Shown: positions 52,320 through 63,742 of the stretch, one piece after another
How the letters are laid out: each line of letters begins with the position of its first letter
Numbering within the stretch: position 1 is the stretch's first letter
Assembly (NCBI RefSeq): GCF_021474425.1
Contig: NZ_JAKEIP010000001.1
Span: forward strand, 62,001-126,000
Direction: 5' to 3'
Length of the DNA stretch: 64,000 bases
Origin: Streptomyces muensis
Lineage (GTDB): Bacteria > Actinomycetota > Actinomycetes > Streptomycetales > Streptomycetaceae
The notes under the pieces: model-generated
The model's input: only the letters and a program-made list of their open reading frames with translations
What the model was told of the DNA's origin: nothing
The model's database searches: none
Made by a program: the position numbers and the translations under genes

Positions 52320-52878
52320 TCAACGCAGCGTGCTGGTCAGGGAGTAGTGGCCCGGCGGCAACTGGAACGAGGCCGTGCCGTCCGTGTGCCCCAGCGGCCG
52401 TACGCCGTCCACCCGGGCCAGCGGTGTACGTCCCTCACGGACGGAGTCCGCCGAGAGGGCCGGGACACGCAGGGTCGCCCGGCTGTTCGCGGGAACCGTC
52501 ACCTCGTAGGCGAGGGTCTTGCCGCCGTCCGTCACCCGCCACTCGCTCCTGATCTCGCCGTAGGGCGACTCGTGCGAGCCCTTGACGTGCGTGATCCTCC
52601 CGGTGGGGTCGAGATGCGGCTGGAGGACGAAGTCCTTGAAGCCGGGGCTCTCCGGGTCGCGGGAGATGCCCGCCATGTAGGCGTACATCCACTCCATGAT
52701 CGCGCCGTAGGCGTAGTGGTTGAAGGAGTTCATGCTGACCGGGCCGAACCCGGCCTGCGCGGAGTAGGAGTTCCAGCGCTCCCAGACCGTGGTGGCACCG
52801 TTCCTGACCGAGAACAGCCAGGACGGCATGGCGTCCTGGTGGAGCAGTGCGTACGCCAGGTCGGCGCGGCCCTGCAGC
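52320..52878 (-). pseudogene. 3' remnant of an alpha-L-rhamnosidase (GH78)
   Basis: About 186 residues of the C-terminal end of a GH78 enzyme are open to the stop at 52320. They start near GRADLAYALLHQDAMPSW and include GATTVWERWNSYSAQAGFGP, SFNHYAYGAIMEWMYAY and a C-terminal beta domain ending LPPGHYSLTSTL. The catalytic acid region and the N-terminal modules are missing. Upstream the frame passes straight into antisense of a lectin gene at about 52.88 kb. No start or ribosome site fits, so this is a truncated, probably silent gene. Confidence 0.75.
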
Positions 52879-53193
52879 TGCCAGCTGTTCACCTTCCGGT
52901 CGGCCGGCGACGGAGCCTGGACCGTCAGGAACGTCAACAGTAATCTCAACCTGGATGTCCGCGACTCCTCCAGCGCCGCGGGTGCCGCAGTCGTCCAGAA
53001 CACGGTCTCCAGCGCCGACTCCCAGAAGTGGACCCTCAGCGACGCGGGCGACGGCTACTACCGGCTCCGGAACGTGAACAGCACGCTCGTCGCCGGTATC
53101 GCACAGTCGTCCACCGCCGACGGCGCGGCCGTCATCCAGTGGAACAGCGTCAGCGTCGACGACCAGCTCTGGAAGATCGTCCGTATCAACTGA
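52879..53193 (+). pseudogene. 3' remnant of a ricin-type lectin domain protein
   Basis: About 104 residues remain of a RICIN/CBM13-like module. QLFTFRSAGDGAWTVRNVNS is followed by LNLDVRDSSSAAGAAVVQ, YYRLRNVNSTLVAGIAQSS and WKIVRIN at the stop. The 5' part, which would have held a signal and probably a catalytic domain, is gone; upstream sequence is antisense GH78. The two remnants meet at CAGCTGCCAGCTG (52875-52887), consistent with one deletion having removed the 5' halves and shared promoter of a divergent gene pair. Confidence 0.7.
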
Positions 53194-53202
53194 CCCCCCG
53201 GT

Positions 53203-53232
53203 CCGGGCTCGCCGTCAAGGCGGCGAGCCCGG
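53203..53232 (+). terminator. Perfect 12-bp terminator stem
   Basis: CCGGGCTCGCCG and CGGCGAGCCCGG flank the loop TCAAGG, just after the lectin remnant and before the GH78 operator. Confidence 0.7.
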
Positions 53233-53237
53233 CTTCA

Positions 53238-53251
53238 TTGAATCGATTCAA
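53238..53251. promoter_or_regulatory. Perfect palindromic operator before the GH78 gene, rhamnose type
   Basis: TTGAATCGATTCAA is a perfect 14-bp palindrome 18 bp upstream of the GH78 start. Its 12-bp core differs at one base from the operator at 5928 and has the same half-sites as the one at 5762. This links the secreted rhamnosidase to the rhamnose regulator. Confidence 0.6.
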
Positions 53252-53269
53252 CCCCTCAGAAGGTGCCCA

Positions 53270-56200
53270 ATGCAGTGCATCCCACGCCGGTCCGTCCTGC
53301 GGTCCGCCATAGCCGTCGCCCTTGCTCCCACCCTCGGTTCGGCGCTCCTGCCGGGGCTCGCACCCGGGGCGTCCGCCGCCGTCTCCTGGACCGCGAAATG
53401 GATCTGGGCGCCGTCCAGCACGACGAACCAGTGGGTGGCGTTCCGGAGATCGTTCACCTTGGGCGCGGCTCCGTCGAAGGCGGTGACCCAGATCGCCGCC
53501 GACTCGAAGTACTGGCTGTGGGTCAACGGCACGCTGGTGGTCTTCGAGGGAGGGCTCAAGCGGGGTCCCAACCGCACGGACACGTACTACGACGAGATCG
53601 ACCTCGCGCCCTACCTGAAGAGCGGGAGCAACACGGTCGCCCTGCTGGTCTGGTACTTCGGCAAGCAGGGCTTCTCGCACAACAGCAGCGGCAGGGGCGG
53701 TCTGCTGTTCCAGTCCGACATCCAGGCCGGCTCGACGACCACCCGGCTGGTCAGCGACACCAGTTGGAAGCACACCGTCCACCCCGGCTACTCGAACAAC
53801 ACCAGCGGCACCCAGGTCAACTTCCGGCTTCCCGAGTCCAACATCTTCTACGACGCCCGAGCCGCCGCCGTCGTATCGGGCTGGCGCTCCCCCGGCTTCG
53901 ACGACAGCGGCTGGACGGCGCCGACCGAATACGGTGCCGCGGGCGCCGCGCCCTGGAACACCCTCGTGGAGCGGCCGATCCCGCTGTTCCGCTACTCCGG
54001 TCTGAAGTCCTACACCAACGCCGCCTCGCTGCCGTCCACGGGCCAGGGCTCCACCGCGATCTCGGCGACCTTGCCGTCCAACATCCAGGTGACTCCGTTT
54101 CTGAAGGTGGACGCTCCGGCCGGTGCGGTGATCGGCATCCAGACCGATCACTACGACGACGGCGCGGGCCTCGTCGGCATCGAGCCGGGGACGCAGTACA
54201 ACATGCGCGCCACCTACGTCTGCGCCGGCGGGGTCCAGGAGTTCGAGCCGCTGGCCTGGATGAGCGGAACGGCCGTGCGCTACACGATCCCGGCCGGCGT
54301 GACGATCCTGGAGTTGAAGTACCGGGAGTCCGGCTACGACACCGACTTCGCCGGGTCGTTCCGCAGCAGCGACCCGTTCCTGGACACCCTGTGGGGCAAG
54401 GCCGCCCGCACCATGTACGTCAACATGCGCGACAACTACATGGACTGCCCGACCCGCGAGCGCGCCCAGTGGTGGGGCGATGTGGTCAACCAGCTCAAGG
54501 AGGGCTTCTACACCTTCGACACCCGCTCCCACGCGCTCGGCGAGAAGGCCATCGCGCAGCTGGCGGCCTGGCAGAAGGACAGCGGGGCGCTGTACTCCCC
54601 GGTCCCGACGACCATCTGGACCGCTGAACTCCCCGTGCAGATGCTGGCCTCGGTGTGGTCGTTCTGGACCTATTACCTCTACACCGGTAACGCCGATGCC
54701 GTCACCGTCGCCTATCCGGCGGTGAAGAGATACCTGAACCTGTGGAGCCTGGACGGCGACGGTCTGGTCAACCACCGTGCCGGTGACTGGGACTGGGAGG
54801 ACTGGGGCTCCGACATCGACGCCCGTGTCCTGGACAACTGCTGGTACTACCTGGCCCTGGACACCGCCGCCAAGCTGGCCGACCTCAGCGGCAACAGCGG
54901 TGACGTGGCCGGCTGGCAGTCCAGGCGCGACAGCATCAAGGCCAACTTCGACCGCGTCCTGTGGAACACGTCCCGCAACGAGTACCGCTCCCCCGGCTAC
55001 ACCCGCGACTCCGACGACCGCGCCAACGCCCTCGCCGTCGTCGCAGGCCTGGCCCCGGCCTCCCGCCACCGCGCGATCACCGAGGTGCTGCGCAACCACC
55101 TCAACGCCAGCCCCTACATGGAGTTCTACGTCCTGGAGGCGCTCTACCTCATGGGCGCCGCCACCGTCGCCGAGGAGCGGATGCGCAACCGCTTCGCCGC
55201 CCAGGTCACCGACCCCGACTGCTACACGCTGTGGGAGCTGTGGACCAAGGCCGACGGCACCGACAACCACGCCTGGAACGGCGGACCGCTGTACGCCCTG
55301 TCCGCCTACGCCGCCGGCGTACGACCCACCGAGCCCGGCTGGACGGCGTACGAGGTCGTCCCGCAGACCGGCACCCTCACGCGGATCGACACGGTGACCC
55401 CGACCGCACGGGGCGACATCCGCTTCGGCATCACCCGTGACGGCGACCAGGCCACCCTGACCCTCACCTCCCCGAGCGGCACGACCGCACGGGTGGGGGT
55501 CCCGACCTACCGTGGCTCCTCGCCAGTGATCAAGGCGAACGGCACCACCGTGTACTCGGGCGGCGCCGCCACCGGCAGCGTCTCCGGCCTCACGTACGCG
55601 AGCAAGGACTCCTCCTACGTCTACTTCACTGTGCGGCCGGGGAGTTGGACCTTCACGGTCAGCGGGGCGGGCCGTCTCGACAACCTCGCGCTGGGCCGGC
55701 CGGTCAGCGGCGACAACAGCCTGGAGAACGCCGACTGGGGCCGCAACCGGCTCACCGACGGCAAGCTCACCAGCGTGGCCGGCGCCAAGGGGTACACCAG
55801 CAACGAGTTCTCCTCCGCCGATGTCAGCGCCACCCCCGTGTGGGTCGAGATCGACCTCGGCGCCGACACCGACCTCGACGCCGTACGACTCTTCCCCCGC
55901 ACCGACACCGCGGCGGCCGGCGGTGGCACGGCCGGTTTCCCCGTCGACTTCAGCGTCCAGGTCCGGGCCGACGGCGGCACCTCCTACACCACCGTCCGCA
56001 CCGTCACCGGCCAGCCCGACCCGGACGGGCGCGTACAGACCTACGGCTTCCGCACCACCACCGCCCGCTACGTACGCCTGCGGGTCACCAGGCTCGGCTC
56101 CCCGGCCTCCGACGAGGCCGCCAAGTACCGGCTGCAGCTCGCGGAGATCACCGTGCCGACCGCCTCGACGACCGTCACCAGCAACTGCACGCTGGAGAAC

Positions 56201-56632
56201 GGCGACTGGGGCAAGACGCGAGTGCTGGACGGCAACCTCACCAGTGTGGCCGGCGCCAGGGGCTTCACCAGCATCGACTTCCCCGCTGCCGACGTCAGGG
56301 ACACACCGGTGTGGATCGAGGTCGACCTCGGCGCGGACCGGGCGATCGGGTCGGTCACCCTCCAGCCCCGTACGGACACCGGTGGCGCCGGCGGTGGCAC
56401 CGCGGGCCTCCCGGTCGACTTCACGTTGCAGACCCGGGCCGACGGCGGCACCTCCTACACCACCGTCCGCACCGTCACCGGCCAGCCCAACCCCGGCGGA
56501 ACCGCGCAGACCTACGCCCTCACCTCCGCGACCGGCCGCTATCTGCGTCTGAAGGCCACGAGGCTCGGTGCGCCGGCCACCGACGAGACGGCCAAGTACA
56601 GGCTCCAACTCGCCGAGATTCGCGTCGCGTAA
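53270..56632 (+). CDS. Secreted alpha-L-rhamnosidase (GH78) with two discoidin-like domains
   Basis: This 1120-residue protein begins with a Tat-like signal (PRRSVLRSAIAVALA) cleaved near ASAA. The N-terminal beta domains contain KWIWAPSS and FDDSGW. The (alpha/alpha)6 barrel has DNYMDCPTRERAQWWGD, the GH78 catalytic-acid region, and later WELWTKADG. The C-terminus carries two F5/8C-type domains (about residues 805-960 and 965-1119) that likely bind plant polysaccharide. Rhamnose released outside would feed the importer at 1-5.7 kb, and the upstream operator supports common control. AGAAGG precedes the ATG. Confidence 0.88.
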   Translation: MQCIPRRSVLRSAIAVALAPTLGSALLPGLAPGASAAVSWTAKWIWAPSSTTNQWVAFRRSFTLGAAPSKAVTQIAADSKYWLWVNGTLVVFEGGLKRGPNRTDTYYDEIDLAPYLKSGSNTVALLVWYFGKQGFSHNSSGRGGLLFQSDIQAGSTTTRLVSDTSWKHTVHPGYSNNTSGTQVNFRLPESNIFYDARAAAVVSGWRSPGFDDSGWTAPTEYGAAGAAPWNTLVERPIPLFRYSGLKSYTNAASLPSTGQGSTAISATLPSNIQVTPFLKVDAPAGAVIGIQTDHYDDGAGLVGIEPGTQYNMRATYVCAGGVQEFEPLAWMSGTAVRYTIPAGVTILELKYRESGYDTDFAGSFRSSDPFLDTLWGKAARTMYVNMRDNYMDCPTRERAQWWGDVVNQLKEGFYTFDTRSHALGEKAIAQLAAWQKDSGALYSPVPTTIWTAELPVQMLASVWSFWTYYLYTGNADAVTVAYPAVKRYLNLWSLDGDGLVNHRAGDWDWEDWGSDIDARVLDNCWYYLALDTAAKLADLSGNSGDVAGWQSRRDSIKANFDRVLWNTSRNEYRSPGYTRDSDDRANALAVVAGLAPASRHRAITEVLRNHLNASPYMEFYVLEALYLMGAATVAEERMRNRFAAQVTDPDCYTLWELWTKADGTDNHAWNGGPLYALSAYAAGVRPTEPGWTAYEVVPQTGTLTRIDTVTPTARGDIRFGITRDGDQATLTLTSPSGTTARVGVPTYRGSSPVIKANGTTVYSGGAATGSVSGLTYASKDSSYVYFTVRPGSWTFTVSGAGRLDNLALGRPVSGDNSLENADWGRNRLTDGKLTSVAGAKGYTSNEFSSADVSATPVWVEIDLGADTDLDAVRLFPRTDTAAAGGGTAGFPVDFSVQVRADGGTSYTTVRTVTGQPDPDGRVQTYGFRTTTARYVRLRVTRLGSPASDEAAKYRLQLAEITVPTASTTVTSNCTLENGDWGKTRVLDGNLTSVAGARGFTSIDFPAADVRDTPVWIEVDLGADRAIGSVTLQPRTDTGGAGGGTAGLPVDFTLQTRADGGTSYTTVRTVTGQPNPGGTAQTYALTSATGRYLRLKATRLGAPATDETAKYRLQLAEIRVA
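55963..56488 (+). repeat. Tandem 471-bp repeat encoding the two discoidin-like domains
   Basis: The two domains are direct repeats with a 471-bp (157-codon) period. A 55-bp stretch at 55963-56017 is identical to 56434-56488, within a region of strong but lower similarity, including third codon positions. This implies recent duplication or gene conversion. Confidence 0.7.
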
Positions 56633-56675
56633 GACAACCTTCCCTTCACTCACCTCCGCGGAAATGAGTTCTGAG

Positions 56676-58606
56676 ATGACAGGTTTTCCCACTCGCCGAC
56701 AAATGCTGAGCGGGACGGCTGGAGGGGTACTCGCCTCGTTGGCGATGACTCAGACGTCCGGTGCCGCGTACGCCGCTGCGACGTACACGGCGCCGAACCC
56801 GCGCGTGCGTATCGATCTCAACCGGAGCTGGCGGTTCGTCCGAGCGGACGTCCAAGGGGCGGAGGCGACCGGATTCGACGACTCCGGCTGGTCGTCGGTC
56901 AACACGCCGCACACCTGGAACGCCGTCGACGGTGCCGACGGCGGCAACAACTACTACCGGGGCGTGGGCTGGTACCGCCGCCACTACACCGTGCCGTCCG
57001 AACTGGCGGGTAAGCGGCTGTACCTGCAGTTCGCCGGCGTCAACCAGGTCGCCGACGTCTGGGTCAACGGCCGGTATCTCGGGCAGCACAAGGGTGGCTA
57101 CTCCCGGTTCAGGTTCGGTGCCACCGGCGTGCTCGTGCCGGGCGGGGACAACGTGATCGCGGTCAAGGTGACCAACGCCCGGGACACCGGCATCGCGCCG
57201 GTCAGCGCCGACTACACCTTCGAGGGCGGCATCTACCGCAATGTGAGTCTGTGGGCCGTCGACGACCTCCATGTGCGGATGGAGGACCACGCCGGCCCCG
57301 GCGTCTACCTGCGGCAGAGCGAGGTGACCGCGACGTCGGCCACGGTGACCGTGACGACGAAGCTGTGGAACGACGGCAGCACCACCCGATCGGTGATGGT
57401 CCGCAGCGTCATCGCCGACAAGAGCGGGAACGTCGTCGCGGAGGCCGGCAGCAGCGCACAGAGCGTCGCCGCGGGCACCGGCGCGGAGATCAGGCAGACC
57501 GTCCGTGTCGACCGCCCGCGCCTGTGGAACGGCCTGGCGGATCCGTATCTCCACAACGCGAGCGTGCCGTTGAGGTGGAAGCCGGTTTCGGGATGCACAC
57601 CGTCCGGATGGCGCACTACCAGCATGACCAGAAGGACTACGAACTCGCCGACGAACGCGGGGTGATCGTCTGGGCGGAGATCCCGCTGGTCAACTCCGTC
57701 ACCGACTCGGCCGCCTTCACCACCAGCACCCAGAACCAACTGCGTGAGCTGATCAAGCAGAACTACAACCACCCGTCGATCGTCTTCTGGGGCATCGGCA
57801 ACGAACTCACCGACTACAACGGCACCGCCACGAACACGCTGCTCGCGTCACTGGCCGACATCATCGAGGCCGAGGACCCGGACCGGCTCTCCACCTATGC
57901 GGTGCGCAGCGAGGACGCCGACGACGCACAGTCGGGGCTGCACACGCGGACCACGGGCTTCAACAAGTATCTCGGCTGGTACTACGGCTCCAAGGACGGC
58001 GAACTCGGTGCCTGGGCCGACAACCTGCACAGGAACGCCCCCTCCCGCAGGATCGGCATCTCGGAGTACGGCGCCGGCGCCAACACCGCGCAGCACGCCC
58101 TCGACCCGGCGAAGCCCGAACCGGGCGGATCCTGGCACCCCGAGGAGTACCAGTCGCTGTTCCACGAGGCGTACTGGAAGCAGATCGCCGCCCGTCCCTA
58201 CATCTGGGGCGCGTTCGTCTGGGCCATGTTCGACTTCGCCTCCGACGGCCGCAACGAAGGAGGCCGGCCCGGGATCAACGACAAGGGCCTGGTCACCCAC
58301 GACCGGCAGATCCGCAAGGACGCCTTCTACTGGTACAAGGCCAACTGGGCGTCCACGCCGACCCTTCACATCACGAGCCGTCGCTGGACCCGGCGCACCG
58401 ACGCCACCACCGAACTCAAGGTCTACTCCAACGCGGACAAGGTCTCCGCCACCCTCAACGGCACGGCCCTGACCACCCTGAGCAGCGGCGACCGCATCTT
58501 CAAGTGGCCCGGCATCGTCCTGAGGCCCGGCGAGAACACCGTGGAGGTGACCGCGACCATCAACGGCTCCACGTACACCGACAGCGTCGTCTGGACGCTC
58601 GGCTGA
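56676..58606 (+). pseudogene. GH2 beta-galactosidase gene with internal deletion and frameshift
   Basis: The first frame runs from MTGFPTRRQMLSGTAGG (Tat signal, RR at residues 7-8) through the GH2 sugar-binding and Ig-like domains to LADPYLHNASV. It then goes out of frame and stops at 57665. From about 57570 a second frame carries AGFGMHTVRMAHYQHDQKDY, the acid/base IGNEL and nucleophile SEYGAG to the stop at 58606. The roughly 60-80 residues that normally join these parts, including the start of the TIM barrel, are absent. A true deletion plus shift, not a single-base sequencing error, fits best. ATG 56664 is an alternative start. Confidence 0.78.
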
Positions 58607-58614
58607 GAAGTACG

Positions 58615-58649
58615 CGCAGTGGAGCCAGGAACGTCCTGGCTCCACTGCG
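58615..58649. terminator. 16-bp bidirectional terminator
   Basis: CGCAGTGGAGCCAGGA and TCCTGGCTCCACTGCG form a perfect stem with a 3-nt loop ACG. It lies between the convergent GH2 pseudogene and the esterase gene. Confidence 0.8.
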
Positions 58650-58662
58650 TGGTGCGGGTGTG

Positions 58663-60039
58663 TCACTGGAACTGCGCGAAGAACCTCCAGATCTCTGCCT
58701 TGGTCCAGGTGGCGACGCCACTGTCGCCGGTGGAGCCGTCGACCGGACCGGGTATGTGGCCTCCGTCGAACGCGGCCCACTGGACCGGGTATCCGGCGCG
58801 GCAGCCCGAGTAGGTGGTGGTGATGTGCGTTCGGCTGCCGGGCCCGGGCTCGCGCGGGCTCTGGGCGGCGCAACCGTTGTTACCGGCGAACCTGTCGCGC
58901 AGGGACCGTCCTTGCGCGATGTTGAGGACGTTGTCGCTGATGCCGTGGATTCCGAAGTAGGCGATGGGCTGGGAGCCGCCGCTGCACCCGCTGATCTGAG
59001 CGCCGGAGATGACCGCGACGGCCCTGAAGACGTTCGCCCGGCTGCAGGCGAGTGCGTAGCTCATACCGCCGCCCCAGCTGAACCCCGTGGCGAAACGCTG
59101 TGCCGGGTTCACACAGAGGCCGCCCTCGATGCGCCGGATCATGTCGTCGACGAAGGTGACGTCCTCACCACCCGAATTGGCCCAGCCGTTGCCGAGGCCC
59201 TGGGGGGCGACGAGGATCGCGGTGTTGTTCGACTGTTCCTGTTGGCCGTAGTACGACCAGGTGTTTCCGCTCGTGCCGCCCGAGGCGACCTCGCCGGCGG
59301 TTCCGCCCCGCCAGTGGAACGCGAAGATCAGCCGGTAGCGGTGGCTGTTGTCGTAGTTGGCGGGGACCCTGAGGATGAAGCTGCGGCTCTTGCCGCCGCT
59401 CTGGATCGTGTGCGTACCGCTCGTCAGAGTCGGTGCGCTGCCGCATGCGCCACCGCCGCCGCCACCGGACGACAGCTTGACCATCTGCCATTGCTGGTTG
59501 GCGCCGCCCCAGTCGGAGTACTGGACGACGCTGCCGCCGTCGGCGGTGGAGGCGCCCTGCACCTCCACCGCCTTGCCGCTGGTGCGGTTGATCAGCCGGA
59601 CGTGGCCCGCGTCGGAGTCGGCCAGGCGGAACTGCTGGTTGGCCCCGTTGTGGTCGGCCCACTGCTGGATCGCGGCACCGTCCGTGGTCGAGGCGCCTGC
59701 CACGTCGAGAACCTTGTCCGAGTGCCGGGCCTTGAGGCGGTAGAAGCCGTCGCCGGAGGCCACGAACTGCCACTGCTGGTTGGCTTGGTCGCTGCGCGTC
59801 CACTGGCTGACCCGCGCGCCGTCGGCGGTAGACGCGCCGGAGACATCCAGGGCCTTGCCGCTGTTGCGGTTGACCAGGACGTACCAGGCATTGGTGTCCA
59901 CCGTCGCCGCCTCGGCGGGCGCCGGATTCGCCACGGTGAGCATGCCGATCGCGAGGGTCGCGGCCACCAGCGCGGCGACCCGGGACCACCAGCGATGGCG
60001 TAAGGGAGGGGCGGAGGAAACCGCACCGTAGGCCGTCAT
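58663..60039 (-). CDS. Secreted feruloyl/acetyl-xylan-type esterase with N-terminal ricin-lectin module
   Basis: This 458-residue protein has a signal peptide cleaved near PAEAA (about residue 45). A RICIN/CBM13-like module follows (about 46-190, three QQW-type repeats), then a Gly linker, then an esterase of the PHB-depolymerase/CE1 kind with serine motif GFSWGGGMSYALACSR and a C-terminal FDGGHIPGP histidine. It probably releases ferulate from arabinoxylan. It starts 31 nt after the xylanase stop codon and should be cotranscribed with it. The lectin module is very similar to that of the GH62 protein. Confidence 0.85.
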   Translation of the reverse strand: MTAYGAVSSAPPLRHRWWSRVAALVAATLAIGMLTVANPAPAEAATVDTNAWYVLVNRNSGKALDVSGASTADGARVSQWTRSDQANQQWQFVASGDGFYRLKARHSDKVLDVAGASTTDGAAIQQWADHNGANQQFRLADSDAGHVRLINRTSGKAVEVQGASTADGGSVVQYSDWGGANQQWQMVKLSSGGGGGGACGSAPTLTSGTHTIQSGGKSRSFILRVPANYDNSHRYRLIFAFHWRGGTAGEVASGGTSGNTWSYYGQQEQSNNTAILVAPQGLGNGWANSGGEDVTFVDDMIRRIEGGLCVNPAQRFATGFSWGGGMSYALACSRANVFRAVAVISGAQISGCSGGSQPIAYFGIHGISDNVLNIAQGRSLRDRFAGNNGCAAQSPREPGPGSRTHITTTYSGCRAGYPVQWAAFDGGHIPGPVDGSTGDSGVATWTKAEIWRFFAQFQ

Positions 60040-60070
60040 CGATTCACCCTTTCGTCTGTGACAGGTCCCA

Positions 60071-62011
<1,941 letters not shown>

Positions 62012-63478
62012 ATGTGGTTTCGCCACCCGTCCCCGGTTCGCCCAAGACGCTTACTCGTCGCCCTTGCGCCCTTGCTGCTCGTGGCCACCTTCCTCGGTGC
62101 CCAGCCCGCCGCCGCGGCGACCGTCGACCCCAACGCCTCGTACGTACTGGTCAACCGCAACAGCGGCAAAGCCCTGGACGTCTACAACCTGGCGACCGGC
62201 GACGGCGCCCGCATCACCCAGTGGACCAGGAACGACCAGAACCAGCAGCAGTGGCAGTTCGTCGATGCCGGGGGCGGCTACTACCGCATCAAGTCCCGGC
62301 ACTCCGGCAAGGTCCTGGACATCCACAACTGGTCCACCGCGAACGGCGGTTCGATCGTCCAGTGGACCGACCTGAACGCCACCAACCAGCAGTGGCGGCT
62401 GGCCGACAGCTCCGACGGGTACGTGCGGCTCATCTCGCGCCACAGCAACAAGGCCCTCGAAGTACAGGGCGCGTCCACCGCCGACAACGCGAACATCGTC
62501 CAGTACGACGACTGGGGCGGCAGCAACCAGCAGTGGCAGCTCGTCAAGGTCGGCGCCGACAACCCCGGCACGTGCGAGCTTCCGTCGACATACCGCTGGA
62601 CATCAACGGGCGCGCTGGCACAGCCCAAGCCCGGGTGGGTCTCGCTCAAGGACTTCACCGTCGTCCCCTACAACGGCAGGCAACTCGTCTACGCGACGAC
62701 GCACGACACGGGGACGCGCTGGGGCTCGATGAACTTCGGCACGTTCACCAACTGGTCGGATATGGCCTCGGCCAGCCAGAACACGATGTCGAACTCCACC
62801 GTCGCGCCCACGCTCTTCTACTTCGCGCCGAAGAACATCTGGGTGCTCGCCTACCAGTGGGGTAGGACCGCCTTCTCCTACCGGACGTCGAGCGACCCCA
62901 CCAACCCGAATGGCTGGTCAGCCGAGCAGCCGCTCTTCACCGGAAGCATCTCCGGCTCCGGAACAGGACCCATCGACCAGACGCTCATCGCCGACGGGAC
63001 GAACATGTACCTGTTCTTCGCCGGCGACAACGGCAAGATCTACCGGGCCAGCATGCCGATCGGGAACTTCCCGGGGAGCTTCGGCTCGTCGTACACGACG
63101 ATCATGAGCGACACGACGAACAACCTGTTCGAAGCCCCGCAGGTCTACAAGCTCCAGGGCCAGAACCGCTACCTCATGATCGTCGAGGCGATCGGCTCGC
63201 AGGGCCGCTACTTCCGCTCGTTCACGGCCACCAGTCTGAACGGCTCATGGACACCCCAGGCCGCGACCGAGAGCAATCCCTTCGCCGGCAAGGCCAACAG
63301 CGGCGCCACCTGGACCAACGACATCAGCCACGGCGAACTGATCCGCACCAGCCCTGACCAGACCATGACCGTCGATCCCTGCAATCTGCAGTTGCTCTAC
63401 CAGGGGCGCAGCCCCAACTCGGGTGGCGACTACGGCCTCCTGCCCTACCGTCCGGGTCTGCTGACACGACAGCGCTGA
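62012..63478 (+). CDS. Secreted GH62 alpha-L-arabinofuranosidase with N-terminal ricin-lectin module
   Basis: This 488-residue protein has a signal ending PAAAA near residue 36. A RICIN/CBM13-like module follows (about 37-185) with three repeats of the QQW kind. The GH62 domain begins [20 protein letters not shown], then [17 protein letters not shown], and ends [10 protein letters not shown]62 removes arabinose side chains from arabinoxylan, complementing the xylanase and esterase encoded divergently. AAGGAGG precedes the ATG by 8 nt. The N-terminal placement of the lectin module is shared with the esterase. Confidence 0.9.
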   Translation: MWFRHPSPVRPRRLLVALAPLLLVATFLGAQPAAAATVDPNASYVLVNRNSGKALDVYNLATGDGARITQWTRNDQNQQQWQFVDAGGGYYRIKSRHSGKVLDIHNWSTANGGSIVQWTDLNATNQQWRLADSSDGYVRLISRHSNKALEVQGASTADNANIVQYDDWGGSNQQWQLVKVGADNPGTCELPSTYRWTSTGALAQPKPGWVSLKDFTVVPYNGRQLVYATTHDTGTRWGSMNFGTFTNWSDMASASQNTMSNSTVAPTLFYFAPKNIWVLAYQWGRTAFSYRTSSDPTNPNGWSAEQPLFTGSISGSGTGPIDQTLIADGTNMYLFFAGDNGKIYRASMPIGNFPGSFGSSYTTIMSDTTNNLFEAPQVYKLQGQNRYLMIVEAIGSQGRYFRSFTATSLNGSWTPQAATESNPFAGKANSGATWTNDISHGELIRTSPDQTMTVDPCNLQLLYQGRSPNSGGDYGLLPYRPGLLTRQR

Positions 63479-63517
63479 CGGTTGCGACACGGTCCGGCTC
63501 CGGAAGGGAGCCGGCAC

Positions 63518-63547
63518 GGCGGGCTCGGCGAAAGGGCCGAGCCCGCC
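63518..63547 (+). terminator. 12-bp terminator after the GH62 gene
   Basis: GGCGGGCTCGGC and GCCGAGCCCGCC pair perfectly around the loop GAAAGG, 40 nt after the stop codon. Confidence 0.75.
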
Positions 63548-63742
63548 CGGCGCGTGCGGTGGTCGTCCTGCTCGCGTGATACGTCCGCGGCGGGCTTCGG
63601 AGCACGATGGCGCATATCGCGCCCCGAAGAATGGCTCGTCATGTCGGTGGAGTACACCTGGTTCGCCCTGTAGGAAGGTCGAGTAAGAGTGGCAGCACGT
63701 CTGCGCCAACTCAAGGTGATACGAAAGGTCGACAACCGGGGC

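Noticed and set aside
53186..56692. Minus-strand open frame of 1168 codons opposite the GH78 gene
   Set aside because: Gly/Val/Asp-rich repeats mirror the coding strand. The plus-strand gene has a signal peptide, a catalytic motif and domain repeats.
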